From NCBI RefSeq assembly GCF_900964775.1, contig NC_041820.1:1863001-1927000 (forward strand): a stretch of 64,000 nucleotides of DNA. Direction: 5' to 3'. Made by a program: the position numbers and the translations under genes. The notes under the pieces are model-generated. The model was given only the letters and a program-made list of their open reading frames with translations, made no database searches and was not told the origin of the DNA. Below are positions 33,453 through 45,829 of this stretch, one piece after another. Within the stretch, counting starts at the first letter, position 1; each line of letters opens with the position of its first letter. The DNA comes from Scleropages formosus (lineage: Eukaryota; Chordata; Actinopteri; Osteoglossiformes; Osteoglossidae).

Positions 33453-36400
33453 TCTTCATGCCTTCATACGCACTACAGTTCAGCCAACCCCAGTGTCCTC
33501 TTCCTTGCTCCTGTCCAGGGAAAGCTGTTCTCCTCCATCGAGCCGAAGAGTGACATCAACGATGTGTGTGTGTACCCCAACTCAGGTGAGCTTGCGGTTC
33601 GGCTCCTCTTCACTCCTGTGGGAGGCACAGTGGTGGTCCAACCTCAAAAGTAGAGCGGTGGTCCAGTCTTACGAATATTCCTATGAATATTTCGTGTCTC
33701 ATCCAGCGTCAGTCTGCGTATCAGTGATCCTCAGCGTGGATTTCTCCTCGTCTGTTCTCAAGGGTGGATGCTACACTTTCTGGGATGTTATTTTTGTTCT
33801 CTCTTATTTTTCATACCCCCACCCTTCCCTACATGAGGCAGACTGGCCTGCTCCTCCTCCTATGCCTGTGGATAATGTGCAGTTCTCCACAGAAGCAGAC
33901 GCGGCATGACCGCGTTACGTACCCTCACACTCTGGGTGGCCCCACTTTGAAGCAGGATGGCGCACTTCCTTCGCTCCGCCTACAGGTGGCAGCACCGGTG
34001 TGGCGCTGGGCGCCTTCGGCTCCCGCCCGATGGAATCCGTTCAAGCCTTAATTGCGCTAAATGCCGGGGTCTGTCCCTTAAGTGTCTCCTGCTGAATAAT
34101 TAAACTCAATTAAAACGATTTCTGGAAATTTCCTCCAGTTCTGTCTGGAATGTGCGGTTAGAGCAGTGATCATTCATGTGGCTTCAGCATTATTAGAGGA
34201 GGCATACGCAGATTGAAAAGAAATTATATGTGTGCCTTTCTCTTGGAGTCGTCTAGGATTTAGGAAAGAAAGAGTGATGACAACTGCAGCGTCTGCGTCT
34301 CCTTCTCGGTGTGTGTTCCCTGTGACCTCTGTGACCCTAGTGCTGACCGCACACTCTCCTCTCTCCCCTGTAGGGATGCTCTTCACCGCCAACGAGGACC
34401 CCAAGATGAACACCTTCTACATCCCGGTGGGTCCCTGTCTGCCCTTCCTGCTCCCCGCTCTTCTGTTGCCCCTTCCCTCTTGTTGGATGCTAGTGATCAG
34501 GGGTTCGAGTTCAGCTTGGAGGTGACAGGAGGAAGCTGGGGTGGATAATGTGACCCCCCCCAGCTGAGCTCTGTTGCCTTGGATACAACCCGTGGAGTCG
34601 GGGGAGAGAGCTGTGGGGCTGTGGCTTCTAGGGAAGGGCACTGGTACGCTGTGGTGCCGTGTTCTTTAATTAGTACATAAGCGGCCGATTCTGCTACATC
34701 ACCTCTGATCTCTGTGCCCCACCCCTCCACCAGGCCCTTGGCCCCGCCCCTCGCTGGTGCTCCTTCCTGGACAGTCTGACTGAGGAGCTGGAGGAGAACC
34801 CAGAGAGCACTGTCTACGATGACTACAAGTTTGTCACACACAAGGACCTGGAGAACCTGGGTGAGGGGGGGGCGGGGGAGGCTGTGTGGGTTGATTCTTG
34901 GGGGGGGGGGGTGTCTTGTGTCTGAACCGGAGGAACGAAGGGTTATGTAATGGCGCAGGAGGGGGGGAATGCGAGGACGTGCATCTGCAGGAACTCCAGC
35001 CCCACCCCCGGCACGGCCTCACTGAGCGCGCTCTGTTTCTCCACAGGTCTCTCCCACCTGGTAGGCTCCGCCCTCCTCAGGGCCTACATGCACGGCTTCT
35101 TCATTGACATCCGCCTCTACCACAAGGTGAGTGTATGTCCCACACACGCACGTGGTCTATTCCTGACACTTGTATATGTTAACCTGCCCCATGTGTCACC
35201 GTGGCATACTGGGAAGGAGCTGCTGAACCTCGGAGCCATGAGAGACGGAAAGAGTCTTGGCTCTGCTGTTGTGTGCTAGCCTCTGCTAACGTGCTAACAT
35301 GTTGTCTGCCGTGCTGCGGGCGATCAGGTGAAGACCATGGCAAACCCGTTCGCCTACGAAGAGTACCGCAGAGACCGTATCCGGCAGAAGATTGAGGAGA
35401 CCCGGACGCAGAGGGTGCAGGTCAAGGTGAGGGGGCGGAGCCTCAGAGGCAAATAAACTGCACTGGAGGGTCGGAATGGTTTAGGTTCAAGATGAGACAC
35501 TTGGGCTCAGCCCCCCCCCGTTGGCCCACAGACGCTGCCCAAGGTGAACATGGCGCTGGCCATGAAGCTCATAGAGGAGGGTGATGCTGAGGACCAGCTG
35601 GGCGCCAGGAGGAAGAAGGGCAAGGTGAGCACTGAGTTCTTTGGTTGCCATAGCAATGTTTGTTTACACTGTGCCTTCTAACCCTTCCCCCCGCTCCGGC
35701 TGTACCGCCCCCAACAGGTCGTCCCGAGCATCCTGAACGATGATCGCTTCAAGGTCATGTTTGAGAATCCCGATTATCAGGTGGACGAGCAGAGCGAGGA
35801 GTTCCGCCTCCTCAACCCCATCGTCTCCAAGGTGGGTCAGAAGAGGAGGAAGAAGCTCAAGCTCCTGGAGCAGCAGGCGGCAGTGGCGGCGGCACAGCAG
35901 GTGGGATCACAGCGGCGGTGGCGGTCCCTGCCTGTAGGGGGCTCTCGCTCATTTGTTTGCTCGAACCCTGGACCCTGACACCACCTTTTCTGGCCGCAGG
36001 AGGAGGAGGAAGAGGAGGAGGAGGGGCACGGCAGCTCTGAGGAAAGCTCAGACGATGACAAGAGCTGGGTGGAGGAGGTGCGAGAGCAGCGGCGCCTCCT
36101 GCGGGCCGAGGAGCGTGATCGCAGGCGGCAGGAGCGCAAGCAGCAGGACCGCGAGACCAGCTTGCAAAACCCTGACCGCAACCAGAACCCGAGTCCCTCG
36201 CAGCCGCGGTTCTTCCAGATCCGGAGCGGGGAGGAGTTCCACAGCTTTGGTGACGTCGCGCGGAAACAGAAGATGCAGAAGTGAGTCTCTCTTCCTGATC
36301 TGCCTGTTTCCTACTGCTCCCTCGTTTCCTGCTGGTGTTGAGGTGTAGTTGACAATAACGTGTTGGTTCCAGGCTCACGCCCTCCAAGTCCAGACTGTTG

Positions 36401-36899
36401 CTCTGTCAGTCTTTTGTTTTTTGTGGCTCCAGCCAGTGGTTTGTAGGTCTGCCAGTACAGCGGTGACGATGACAGCTGCGCCGGTCCACACCATTTAGTC
36501 AATGTTCAGGGTGTGTTGATGAAGGGCAGAGGGACACACACTTGTTGACCTGTCATGTGGCTCCACCCTCTTTTTACAAGTGTCAGTTTAGCAGATTAAT
36601 TCTATTAGAATTATCCAGGATTCAGCTGACACGTTTGTGCGTGTGTGTGTCCGTCCGTCCATCAGGGCCTCTCTGGAGGAGCGGGTCAAGGCCGAAACAA
36701 ACATGGGCACTCTGAATGTGACCGATACGGCTGTGGGCAGCAAGCAGCTCACCTTCACCCTAAAGAAGGTAGGTCCTGCGTCCCACTGTGTGCGTGCGTA
36801 TTTCTTCCATTTTCTGATACCCCTCCCTTCTACTGCTGTTTCACTGAACCTGCTGACACAAAAAATCTTGTGGGAATTAGCAGGGAAGCAGCGTAGAGG

Positions 36900-36956
<57 letters not shown>

Positions 36957-37630
36957 AGTGAGAGAGAGAGAATGCTGCTTGCTGCTGCCCTCGGGCTGCA
37001 TTTCCACGGCCTTCTCACACACCCAGGAAACAGTAACTGTGAAGCACAGAGTGTGACATTCCTCTCTCATAACAAGCCTGAGTGACCTCACTGGGCCCCA
37101 CGAGGGCTGTGGGTTTGAGACCCAGAAACTGCGCATAATTAGCTCAAAGGTCCTTGAGTCTCAGTCCCAATAGGAGGTGTCTTGAGCGATGGGGGGGCAG
37201 TGGCCCTCCGGAGGAACCGACTTCGATGGGGTCATGTCCTCTCAACCGCTTTGCATGGATCCTGCACTCTAGGTGTGTGTCATGGTGGCACAGAGAGCCA
37301 CGCCTACTGCTGTCAGTCCCCACCCAGCCCCCCACGGCTCACCGTGTTTATGGATGACCTTCATCCCCATGATGTTGGTGTCCTCAGCATACAAACAGGA
37401 TGGTGTTTATGGTCAAAGTCTTTGTCACACAGTGCTGGACCTCACACTGGTGTGTGTGTGTGTGTGTGTGTGTGCGTCTGTCGTTGCAGTCGGAGCAGCA
37501 GCTGCAGCAGCTGAATGCTGAAAGGGAACACCATCAAGAGAGGAGGAAGCTGAGGCGTTCCGCCGGACACCTGCAGAGCCGGGGACGAGGACGTGGAAGG
37601 GGGCGGGGGCGGGGGCGGGGCCGCCGTTGA
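28901..37630 (+). CDS. nol10: Nucleolar protein 10 (Enp2 family)
   Basis: WD-repeat nucleolar protein of the small-subunit processome, needed for 18S rRNA maturation. Twenty-one exons join in phase: 28901-28966, 29129-29174, 29599-29697, 29845-29922, 31113-31150, 31302-31438, 31633-31698, 31838-31898, 31973-32058, 32993-33071, 33237-33386, 33519-33585, 34374-34426, 34734-34860, 35047-35126, 35328-35426, 35532-35624, 35718-35900, 36000-36280, 36666-36768, 37490-37630, giving 710 residues (human 688). The N-terminal two-thirds is the beta-propeller. The NUC153 motif ([19 protein letters not shown]) begins at residue 481. A lysine-rich helix, eight glutamates (537-544) and a Ser/Asp-rich stretch follow. 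The end is eight Arg-Gly pairs and two arginines (693-710), absent from the human tail as I remember it. All introns are GT-AG. Head-to-head with ATP6V1C2. Confidence 0.96.
29297..29496 (-). mobile_element. S1 SINE, antisense, in NOL10 intron 2
   Basis: Reverse copy: AGTAATTCAGGGTAAGTACT, TTGCTCAAGGGTACTGCAGC, B-box complement GGGATTGGAACC, and AAAGGCAGCAGCTCTGAGCA. Confidence 0.85.
30330..30383 (+). mobile_element. S1/LINE tail fragment in NOL10 intron 4
   Basis: Only the 3' end remains: CGTCGCTTTGGACAAAAGCG, CCTGCTAAATTAATAAATGT and TAAATGTAA. Too short to tell a SINE from its partner LINE. Confidence 0.65.
30467..30640 (+). mobile_element. S1 SINE, diverged, in NOL10 intron 4
   Basis: Head CAGCAGGTGGTGTCGTGGTT with B-box-like GAGTTCAGATCC, then the tail AAGTCTGTGGAGAAAAGTGT and AACGAGTAGAGTAAAT. 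Confidence 0.7.
31724..31792. repeat. (TG)n then GCGCGC in NOL10 intron 7
   Basis: About 30 TG units running into GTGCGCGCGC. The intron is only 139 bp, so half of it is repeat. Confidence 0.95.
32150..32960 (-). mobile_element. LINE fragment, antisense, split by an S3 SINE, in NOL10 intron 9
   Basis: The parts 32150-32377 and 32713-32960 are pieces of the same LINE (compare 12250-12450 and 40600-40870: GGATTCAGCAGCTCTGAGG, CATTCCACTGCATCAGGGCC, GGTAGAGGAGCTCAGTGCTC). Between them lies the S3 SINE at 32378-32712. The LINE insertion is therefore older than the SINE. Confidence 0.8.
32378..32712 (-). mobile_element. S3 SINE (V-SINE-like), antisense
   Basis: Reverse copy of the element at 13934-14268: tail complement ACTTAGCAGACGCTTTTCTCC on the left, then the complement of the central domain (GGGAGGAAACCCCTACAGAC, ATGAGGAGAACACACAGACT) and head complement CACTGTGCCACCGCGCC on the right. 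Confidence 0.88.
33409..33450. repeat. (TG)n microsatellite in NOL10 intron 11
   Basis: About 20 TG units in a 132-bp intron. Confidence 0.95.
36901..36954. repeat. (TG)n microsatellite in NOL10 intron 20
   Basis: About 26 TG units, followed by a short GA run. Confidence 0.95.
37449..37476. repeat. (TG)n microsatellite near NOL10 last exon
   Basis: Thirteen TG units ending 13 bp before the acceptor of the last exon, where it stands in for part of the pyrimidine tract. Confidence 0.9.
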
Positions 37631-37989
37631 CCCCCCCGGACTGCAGTTCTCTGGAAGGAAAACCATGTGGGTTGGGTTCGAATCCCCTACTTCCACAGCC
37701 CTGCCACCTCCCTCCTGAAGGATGTTGGCGAACTGTGTTTTCAGCTTTGGTTGTTTGTATATTTATATATCAAATAGTTTTGTCGGAACAGGTGGGAAAG
37801 CGAGCAGTGTTTGGCTGTTAAGTGCTTGTTTGAAAGTGCGCCTGTGTGTGTGCGCGCGCGCCCCCGTACGTGCGTTCTCTCTCCCTGTGTCATCAAATCT
37901 AGTTCATTCCACTGAATCGGGAAAACACTGAAGTGACACGTGTCTCTAACACACACACAGAGAGTTTTGCATCTCAATTACGGTGGAAC

Positions 37990-37995
37990 ATTAAA
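37990..37995 (+). terminator. candidate NOL10 polyadenylation signal
   Basis: ATTAAA 360 bp after the NOL10 stop; the first plausible signal. Confidence 0.5.
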
Positions 37996-38737
37996 CACTT
38001 TCACCTGACGGGCATCAGCGTGCGTCACCCGTGTGTGTTTGCACTGTGGGTTCTCCGAGTTCTCGGCTGACTCCCATTCTTGAACGCCCTTCCTTGGTCG
38101 TCATCGCCATGGAGACAGCAGGACTGGGGCTGGCAAGTGGGTCATGCTGAAGGCATCACTTTTCATGGAAGGATGACACACTTCCAAACGGGTGGCTCTG
38201 AAAAGAGGTTGGCTACAGGTCCTCTGGTGTGTGCGTATGTTTTCTGCCCTACTTCACAAGCGCGGAGTGTGTCCTGCTCACGGACCCCACGTCACACACG
38301 AGGTTAGCAGCAGTGGGCAAAGGCTCGGACAGCGCCTCGGCGTATGCGCACATGTCTGTGCACGTTTGTCAGGGGGAAGAGCAGGCAACGCACGCTACGT
38401 TGTGTTCCTATCCCGGACAGGGAGGGCCAGAGTCAGTACCGCGGTACCTTGACCCCACCCTGCAGTGGCAGGGCCCCCCGGGCGGCGAGACGAAAGGGCC
38501 CGCTGCTTTCACAGGGTAATCCTTTCCCAAGGGGCACTTGAAAGGCCGAGAGCCGCCGGGGGGTGGGGTGCGGGACGGGGTCGCGGTGCGGCCTGTTCAA
38601 CATCACCGCGGCGATGAGAAAGGCGGCTGGGAATAGGGCTCCGAGGGAGGGGTTTCTAGGAAAAAGACATGGTGTTCTTCTGACACGTTGCTGTTGGGAC
38701 ACCCCCTTCTCTAACACGAGGGAGGGTGTGCAAGGGC
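37996..38737. other. intergenic, nothing recognised
   Basis: Unique GC-balanced sequence after the NOL10 3' end; no exon or repeat family seen. Confidence 0.5.
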
Positions 38738-39130
38738 CAGCAGGTGGGGCCGTGGTTAGAGCTGCTGCTCATGGACTCGAAGGATCCAGCTTTTAAGCGC
38801 TCTCATTGCTGTAGTGCTCTTGATTAAGGGACTTATCTTAAACTCACACACACACACACACACACTTTCTGAACCGCTTGTCCCATACGGGGTTGCGGGG
38901 AGCCGGAGCCTAACCCGGCGACTCAGGGCGAAAGGCTGGAGGGGGAGGGGACACCCGTCCGTCGCCAGGCACCCCAAGCAGGACTTGAACCCCAGACCCA
39001 CCGGAGAGCAGGACCCAGGCCAACCCACTGCGCACCCCCCCATCCTAAACTGATATCGTAAAATGCACTGTGGTGTATAAATGGGTAAATCAGGGTAAAG
39101 TGCTTTGTGGGACAGTGTTGGGTAAATGAA
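38738..39130 (+). mobile_element. S1 SINE interrupted by an S2 SINE
   Basis: S1 head at 38738-38834 (CAGCAGGTGGGGCCGTGGTT onward) and S1 remainder at 39042-39130 (CATCCTAAACTGATATCGTA, GTATAAATGGGTAAATCAGG). An antisense S2 with a CA tail fills 38845-39041. The flanks ATCTTAAACT (38835-38844) and ATCCTAAACT (39042-39051) are a 10-bp target duplication with one mismatch. Confidence 0.88.
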
Positions 39131-40480
39131 TTTCGCAGCACACTGAGACTCATCTGGGGTCAGTGCTGTGATCACGGTGTCACAGGGCTTCTTCGCAGCT
39201 CTTCGCACCTGTGACACAACGGCTGCATGCTCCCAGGGGTGGGGGGGTGTCCCGGCGAGACGGAGAGAATGAGCTCGGCGCCGCCTTGGCAACCGTCCTC
39301 ACTGTTTCCTCAGTGCTCCTAAAGGGTCTGCATGTCCCAGCTGAAAGCAAGAGCGCGGTTTGGACACAGCATGGTGTGTGTGTGTGTTTGGCTCTCCTGG
39401 TGCAGGGCCCTGTGCCCCAGCTCACAGTTTCACACGTCCCGGCATGAACCCACACTGCTTCCACTCCTGGCTTTGAGTCGGCCACTCAGGCTGGCTTCCC
39501 GCTGGCGCGCGCGCACACACACAGTGGGAGGAGCAGCATTCCTCACGCCTGCGTACCTCCGTGGGTGAGCCCAGGAGCCGCCCAGTGTGGGCAACAATGC
39601 TCAGAAGTGCAGTAAGTAATGTTATAATAGGCAGGTACATGCCTGGCTTTGTCATTAAAAGTCTGCCACACACCTCACTAACACCACAATAATTCCTTTT
39701 GAGCTGGGGTGTGTGAGAGTGTGTTTACAGTCGAGCGCTTAGGTATGTGGTTTTTCCATCATGGTAGGAGCGGGTTGCTCAGGGGGGCTTTGTGGCGCGT
39801 GCCTGGTCTCCGTGATGACAACACCATCCTGGCGAAGCGGGGGGGGGGGGGGGGAGAGATGGGCGTCCGTGAGACAGGCCTCACGGCGCGGTGGTTGCGG
39901 TCAGTCAGGCGGAGGCCTGTCAAACCTGGAAAGCCAACCCAAGGCCACAGTGTGGAACAGCTCCCCGTGAGCCGTCCGTGCTGGGCACCGCGCTCGCTGC
40001 TGCACAGGACAGAACCAAAGACGTGGGTCACACGCAGGACAGGCCTACAGGGTACACATGACTGTGCGCGTGGCTGCGGGTGTGCACCGCGGTAAACGCA
40101 GCAGGAAAAAAGCAGTGGAACATTGGGTCTTGTGGCTGCGGGAAGAGCTCATGAGCTTCGTAGCCTCCTGTGTGTCCACACACACACACGCTCACTCTTC
40201 CCCTGGACACACTGTAGTCCTTCTGCAAACTCCGACATTCATTCGCTCTTGAAATAATCAAACACTAGAAAAGAAGCTGTGAACTGGGAGCTATTTAAAA
40301 ATAACCAAAGCAATTGCTAACTTTGGTCTCTTCTTAAATTTAATTTCTAATTCCAGAAATAGTGCCACAGTCAGTTACGATTTGTTGGACCAACCTTTGA
40401 CCACGTTTGTCTGTTGAGCTGTGATGTACGCAGGTCGCTTTGGGACACACAACATCCCCGACTCATTTAAATACGGTTTT
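39131..40480. other. intergenic, no gene found
   Basis: Holds a G-run at 39840-39854 and short CA runs. The open frames lack domains. Confidence 0.5.
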
Positions 40481-40499
40481 TGCACAAAATGCAAGATAA

Positions 40500-40870
40500 A
40501 AGTAAAAGTGCACAAGCAACAAAGAGCTTTATGAAGATATGATTATTTAAGAACAGTCAGTGTGTCCAATACCAACAATTTTCACTGGCGCACAAGGTGA
40601 TCGTGGCACCTGTTGTGATGTAAGTTTATGGACCAGGTAGGGGATCTGGAGAGATGTGGGTCTGAGATCCTACTTGAATGCTGGAAAGGATTCAGCAGTG
40701 CTGAAGGACAGAGGGAGCCCATTCCACCAGACTGGAGCCATAAGCAAGAACCTACCGACTTTTGGTTTTGGGCTACCTGTCAGTGAGATCACCAAGTGGT
40801 CACAGCTGGAAGAGCATGCAGATCTTGAGTCGACCATCCAACGTGTCCTCCACTCTTGGTGACATCAGCG
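40500..40870 (-). mobile_element. LINE 3' fragment, antisense
   Basis: Shares AGCAACAAAGAGCTTTATG with the copy at 12090, and CTGGAAAGGATTCAGCAGTG plus CCCATTCCACCAGACTGGAG with the other copies. Diverged and short. Confidence 0.7.
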
Positions 40871-43800
40871 ACGTGCTACAAGAGAGCAGTAAGTGCTTTA
40901 AGGTGTTAGCGAGCAGCTGTCAACCAGAGGGCTGTTGGGGTGTGAGCGATTAAAAGGATTATGCAAGCAGCTGTCGGGAAGTAAAGGCCGTAGCTCGAGT
41001 GACCCTAAGGCCGGGCAGATGGCGGACAGGTCCCGCGATCCCTCCTGTCAATCGGAAAGCAGGAATAGCTGAAGAAATACACGTGTCCTTTAGCGAGAAA
41101 GGAGGAGGCAGAGACAGAAAGATGACGTCTGATTTGGATGAGAGAGGAAGGTTAGAGGCACAAAACAAGTTGAGTTCCTTTGGCTGACAGAGTGTGTGGC
41201 TCTAGAGGACAGCATCCACCAGGATGGACTCAGTCTCTGTAACAGTGGACACAGGTGCAGGATAGATCATTCTAGAGGGACTTGACATCAACTCGGTAGC
41301 ATTTGGCAACTGTGGCACGCACAGTGTTGCAGGAACGTTACCATGCACAGCTTTGCTGAAGCGGTAATGACGGGGTGACGGTGGAATGAGGGTGAGCCCC
41401 GGGGACGTGACTGAAATCCATTTGCATCCGGCGGGGAATGCAGGACCACCCCACGCCCCGGGGTCAGATGTGTCCTCCCACAGCAAAGTCTGTCGGGAAA
41501 ACGTTAAACAGGTGGGGTTGGACGTTCGGCGCCGTCACAGCTGGAGAACCCGACGCAGAAACACAGTAAGACCAAACAGATTCCATGAAACCCAGGGCCT
41601 CCCCGGTCCAGGAGGCAAAGCGGCGACGGTTCCCTCCGTGCGACGCGGGACGAGCCGAGAAGACGAGGACGTTAGAGAAGGGAAGCGGAGCAGCGGAAGT
41701 CGCAGCGGAATCGAGAGGCCCGTCGTTCCTGTGGGACCCACAGAGGGGAGGTGCTGTGGCTGTAGGTCTGAATGTCAGCAGGGAGGCGCCGCCGCCAAAC
41801 TCGAATCTGCACGACATGCTCTGGTGCTCACACGTTACTCCTCAGCCTCCCCTCGTCCGTCCGCTTGCCATAGTCAATGGTCCGCTTTGTAAAGGTCAAA
41901 GGGCGCACACGTGACACGTAGGCTCCTCGCATGCCACTCTCCTCTTACATCACCGCTGCTCGGGAGCCAAAGCAAGTCCAAAGAGAGCGAAAAGAGCTGA
42001 GCTGCGGTGCTTCTTGCCCAGTAAACTTTTAGCCCACCCAGCGATGCATGTTTATGGTCAAACCTTTGGGGTTTTTTTCCGAAATGGCACACCGACCACA
42101 CACGCACTCTGACACACAGATGTTGTAGTCTCATCCCCCGCTCCCTGGAGCTGTAACAATCTCAGGCCTTGTACAAGACCGCAGATCGAGGTCAGAACGG
42201 CATAGAGAATGGGGGGGGGGGGGGGGGGGGCGATAACAGAAGCTCCATACATCTAGCGGAGCGAGGGGTGGGGCATTCTAGAGCTGGGTCACGGTCATGG
42301 CCGCTCCTTGTGCGCCATCCCAGAACAGGACAGGACAGGACAGGACCGTAGCGAGCTCCAGATAAATGAGATGAGGCGAAGCTCCCGGTGCTGCGGCGCT
42401 GGGGCGCATATGCCAGGAGACGCGGCCGGGTTCGCCGTCTGCGGAACGTCAGCAGCCACAGCCGCTGCCACGGAGGCACAGTGCCTCCTGTTTATGCCGT
42501 TAGGAGAAGCGATGTGGTTTGGGGTTTGAAATGCATTTCACCGATGAGCTCATGCGCTCGCCGTGTGTCGACGGCCATGTGTATGGAAACATTGTGTCGC
42601 AGCGCCGTTTGACCGAAGTGCGTTTGATCTGGAGCACAAATTCATTAAGACAGCAGTGAAATCCAGGCTGTGAAGTTTCCCACGTGAACGCTCGGGCCCC
42701 GCCATCCCATCATGCCTCCTGCCCGTTCAGCTCTGTCCCCGTTGCTGTTGTGTACACAGGGCTGACCGAGTCGAGGCCCGCTCTGTCTTCTCTCGTTTCT
42801 TTGTCCCGCTTCCTTGGATGAAGAGAGTTTTCAGTCATAACCATCTCTTTATTTACCCCAAGCAGCTCCTGACTGCCCCGTGTAGATCATAAACAGTCCC
42901 TTTGCTAAGGCCACACTGCCTGGCTTTGCGCAGTCTTAAAGGAGCAAAATCTGCAATTCTGTCGTGTGAACACATTGTTCCTAAATGTTGCCGCTCACTA
43001 AAATCACAGGAAGAGAAAGGAGAGCGCGTCCCTCTTTACTGATCAAACCGGGTGAAAAAGTCCCGCTGTGAAACACACTCCGTTGCGTCCAGGCCTCTGT
43101 GCCTCGTTGACGGACTGCGCCGTGAGGTTTGACCTGCGAAGACCAGCATCTCTTCGGTATCCAGCAACACCTCGCTGTTTATCAAGTCATCGCTGCTATC
43201 GAGTGCTCACAACTCAGCGTTGACGTTTGGGGACCGCATCATATGAAGAGTTCCTCAAGAAACTTCTCGTCTCCGCTTGCATATTTAAAGGGGTATATCC
43301 ACTGTCGCTGGGGTTAAGTCCATTCATTTGGTTGCTGCTCCTTCTCACGATGTGTCCAAAGTACAATAATTTTGATTTGATTCAAGATCCATCTGTTTTC
43401 CTCGCTGTCCACTCCTTAAATCTTCTCCTATCCTGTTTTTTAAAATCCAACTTTTGCATCCACACACAAATTTAGTTTATCGAGTACAAACAACTTCTTT
43501 TACACTAAGATGTTGACCTCCCAAGACATCGCAATACACTGCCGTCAATCAAACACACACTCTTTAGTGATGTCTTGAGATTAAGGTCCATCTTGGAGGT
43601 TTTTTTAAATTCCTCCACGGGGAATCACCTGGTTCTTTCCTGTTCGCTTTGGTGCGATGCTGCATGAGCAACGTGACAAAGGGGCCCGCGCTGTGGCCGG
43701 CACCTGAGGCTATCCTGCTGGCTGCTGGTTAATCCCCTGGTGCTCCGGGATGTTTTCTGTAGGACACCTGCTGTGACACTGGGATTACAGGCTGACATCA

Positions 43801-45829
43801 GGAGATCTCGTGTCTTGGAGAGGAAAGACAAGAACCCTCTTATCCTACCGCAGCACGCGGTACACGTGAACCTTTGCTCATCTGGGTCACTCTAAATTTG
43901 TGTTACTGTGTCTGCAGATGTCAACATGTTTATGGCAGTTTTTCAGCACGGTGACGCTGACACATGAAGATAAGAACGTGAGACTAAAACCTTCAGTACG
44001 TCACTAAACCAATGAAACCTGACAAGAATCTGCTGCTCTGGTTGCGGAACGCGAATGTCATGGTGCACTGAGGCCGGGGTGGGTGGGTCGCTGGTGGTCG
44101 AATACCTGTTCGTGGAATCTACCAATAGCGGCTCCATAGGGTGACCTCAAAGGTCACCAACCCCAAGTGGCGCCTCATCAGAAGCGAAGCCCTGGAAGCC
44201 TTTGAGGTGTCAGCAGGACAGCGCAAGTCTGCCTGCACATCGATCGGTTGCAACCGGTTTACTCGGGAACGAGGAAGATTTCAACCCGGCCGCCTTCGTC
44301 ATTGTTCAAACTAGCTCTCTTTGCCTTGGGGGGCTGCATTCTTGAAGCGCATTACGCAAACACTCCTAATTCAAGAATCCTGATTATTTCTTCTCTTGGG
44401 TGAGATCATTATGTAAAAACTACAGAACCCTGGTGAGCAAATTCATTTCCTAGTATCCCTGGCCTTGTCTCCCAGAAACTTAGGGAACTATTTGTTCAGC
44501 CTGCATCCGTTCAGTATTTGTTTTGTCCAACCCGTATTTGTTGGGATTTCTCCACAATGATAAATACAAGTGTGTCACACAATGCAACTTCAGACGATTT
44601 ATCAGATCTTGTGCGTTTTACCTGTTGTAGTTGTTCTTTTTGTCTGCGGATTCACGGCGAGGTCGGCTGGACTGGGTCCTTGCGTACAACCTTTGTAAGA
44701 TACACAGGACAAGATGTTACACCCCGTGTGTATCTGGAATGCCTTACTCATCGGTACACGTGCCACCGTGTTCGCACACGCTCATTTACGACCGGGCAGC
44801 GCTCGCAACGCATATTCCCTCACGTGACAGACCTTCCAGAAAAGCCCTATCTCAAAGACGCGGAGCAGGAGATCACGTCCATATTCTTGTTTGCCAACTC
44901 CAGTCTCCTTGACCCTAGTTGCTGCAACAAGGACCAGTTAGCGCCGCAGAAGTGTTTTCACAGCAACATCAGGCCTCGGGTGGACGTTTCTTGAGCAAGC
45001 GGTGACACCATCGCTCAAGGGTTGCGTGTCGCAAAGTGTGCCGACACTTCTCGTGTTCCCAAAAAAGAGGGAAACTACAACCCCGTGCAACAAAATCACT
45101 TTTTCCCGGTTTGTCAATCGTCCGCTTCAGCCGCACCTACATTTCCTCAAAGTGAATCACCGAAGGCCTTTCGAAACTCGTGGTGACGCGCCAAGTTTGA
45201 GAACACCTTGAAATACCGATTCGAAGCACTAGGGCGTTGCGAGGAAGGCGATGACCGAGATCGGCTCGTGGCAACGAGGGCGACGCAGAGGAAACGACGG
45301 CAGCAGGAAACGGCGGAGCCGAGGCGTCGCTTGCCGGGAAAGGGGGTTAGCGGCGTCAGGCGACGGCGCTCCGGTTTCCGCAGGCCAGGGAGCGTCGCCA
45401 CGCAAACGTCCATTCGCAGACAACTTAAGCGTTAAGTGAGCGACGGTAAATTAACGTCATAAGTACTTCGCTCTCGTTTAACAGCACAAGAAAAAACACT
45501 TTTAACCTCCCAGAAGGTGTGAGGAAACTTCCTGTGATGTCTGAAATATTAGCAGGGGTCTCCTACACGGACACCACAGCGGAGCGGAACGGAACAAACG
45601 AGCGGGCCGTTTTTTTGCCGTTATTCGCTCAATTTCTGTTTCTCGCGCATCGCCACGAGGCGAGGCGACGAGCAGAGGCCGTTTCCGCCGGGGAAGCACG
45701 CGGTCGGCACTGTCCCCGCCCTTCTTCCTGTCTGGCGGAGCGCGTGGCGTCTCGAGCGGGACCAAACCGGTTTGTGGCCCCGCAGCTCGGCCGGTTTCAG
45801 CTGGTGCGTTGCCACGGCGACGGCGGAGG
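40871..45829. other. gene-free stretch between NOL10 and ODC1
   Basis: I find no exon with a recognisable domain. It holds a G20 run at 42211-42230 and four CAGGA pentamers at about 42325-42345. A segment near 41205-41300 shares about 50 bp of worn similarity with 56090-56150 (CAGCATCCA..GGATG.ACTCA and GTGGACACAG), so both may be relics of one repeat. The right end, from 45.2 kb, becomes CpG-rich toward the ODC1 promoter. Confidence 0.5.
42211..42230. repeat. G20 homopolymer
   Basis: Twenty G in a row, capable of forming a G-quadruplex and prone to length error in sequencing. Confidence 0.85.

Noticed and set aside
34270-34350. Box C/D snoRNA in NOL10 intron 12 (GTGATGA then CTGA about 70 bp later)
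   Set aside because: No terminal stem pairs the two ends, and no C'/D' boxes are visible.
41205-41300. Shared repeat with 56090-56200
   Set aside because: Only about 50 bp of loose similarity; not enough to define a family from one window.
44518-44994. 158-codon frame between NOL10 and ODC1
   Set aside because: No domain, no paired splice sites, and no repeat or gene neighbour supporting it.
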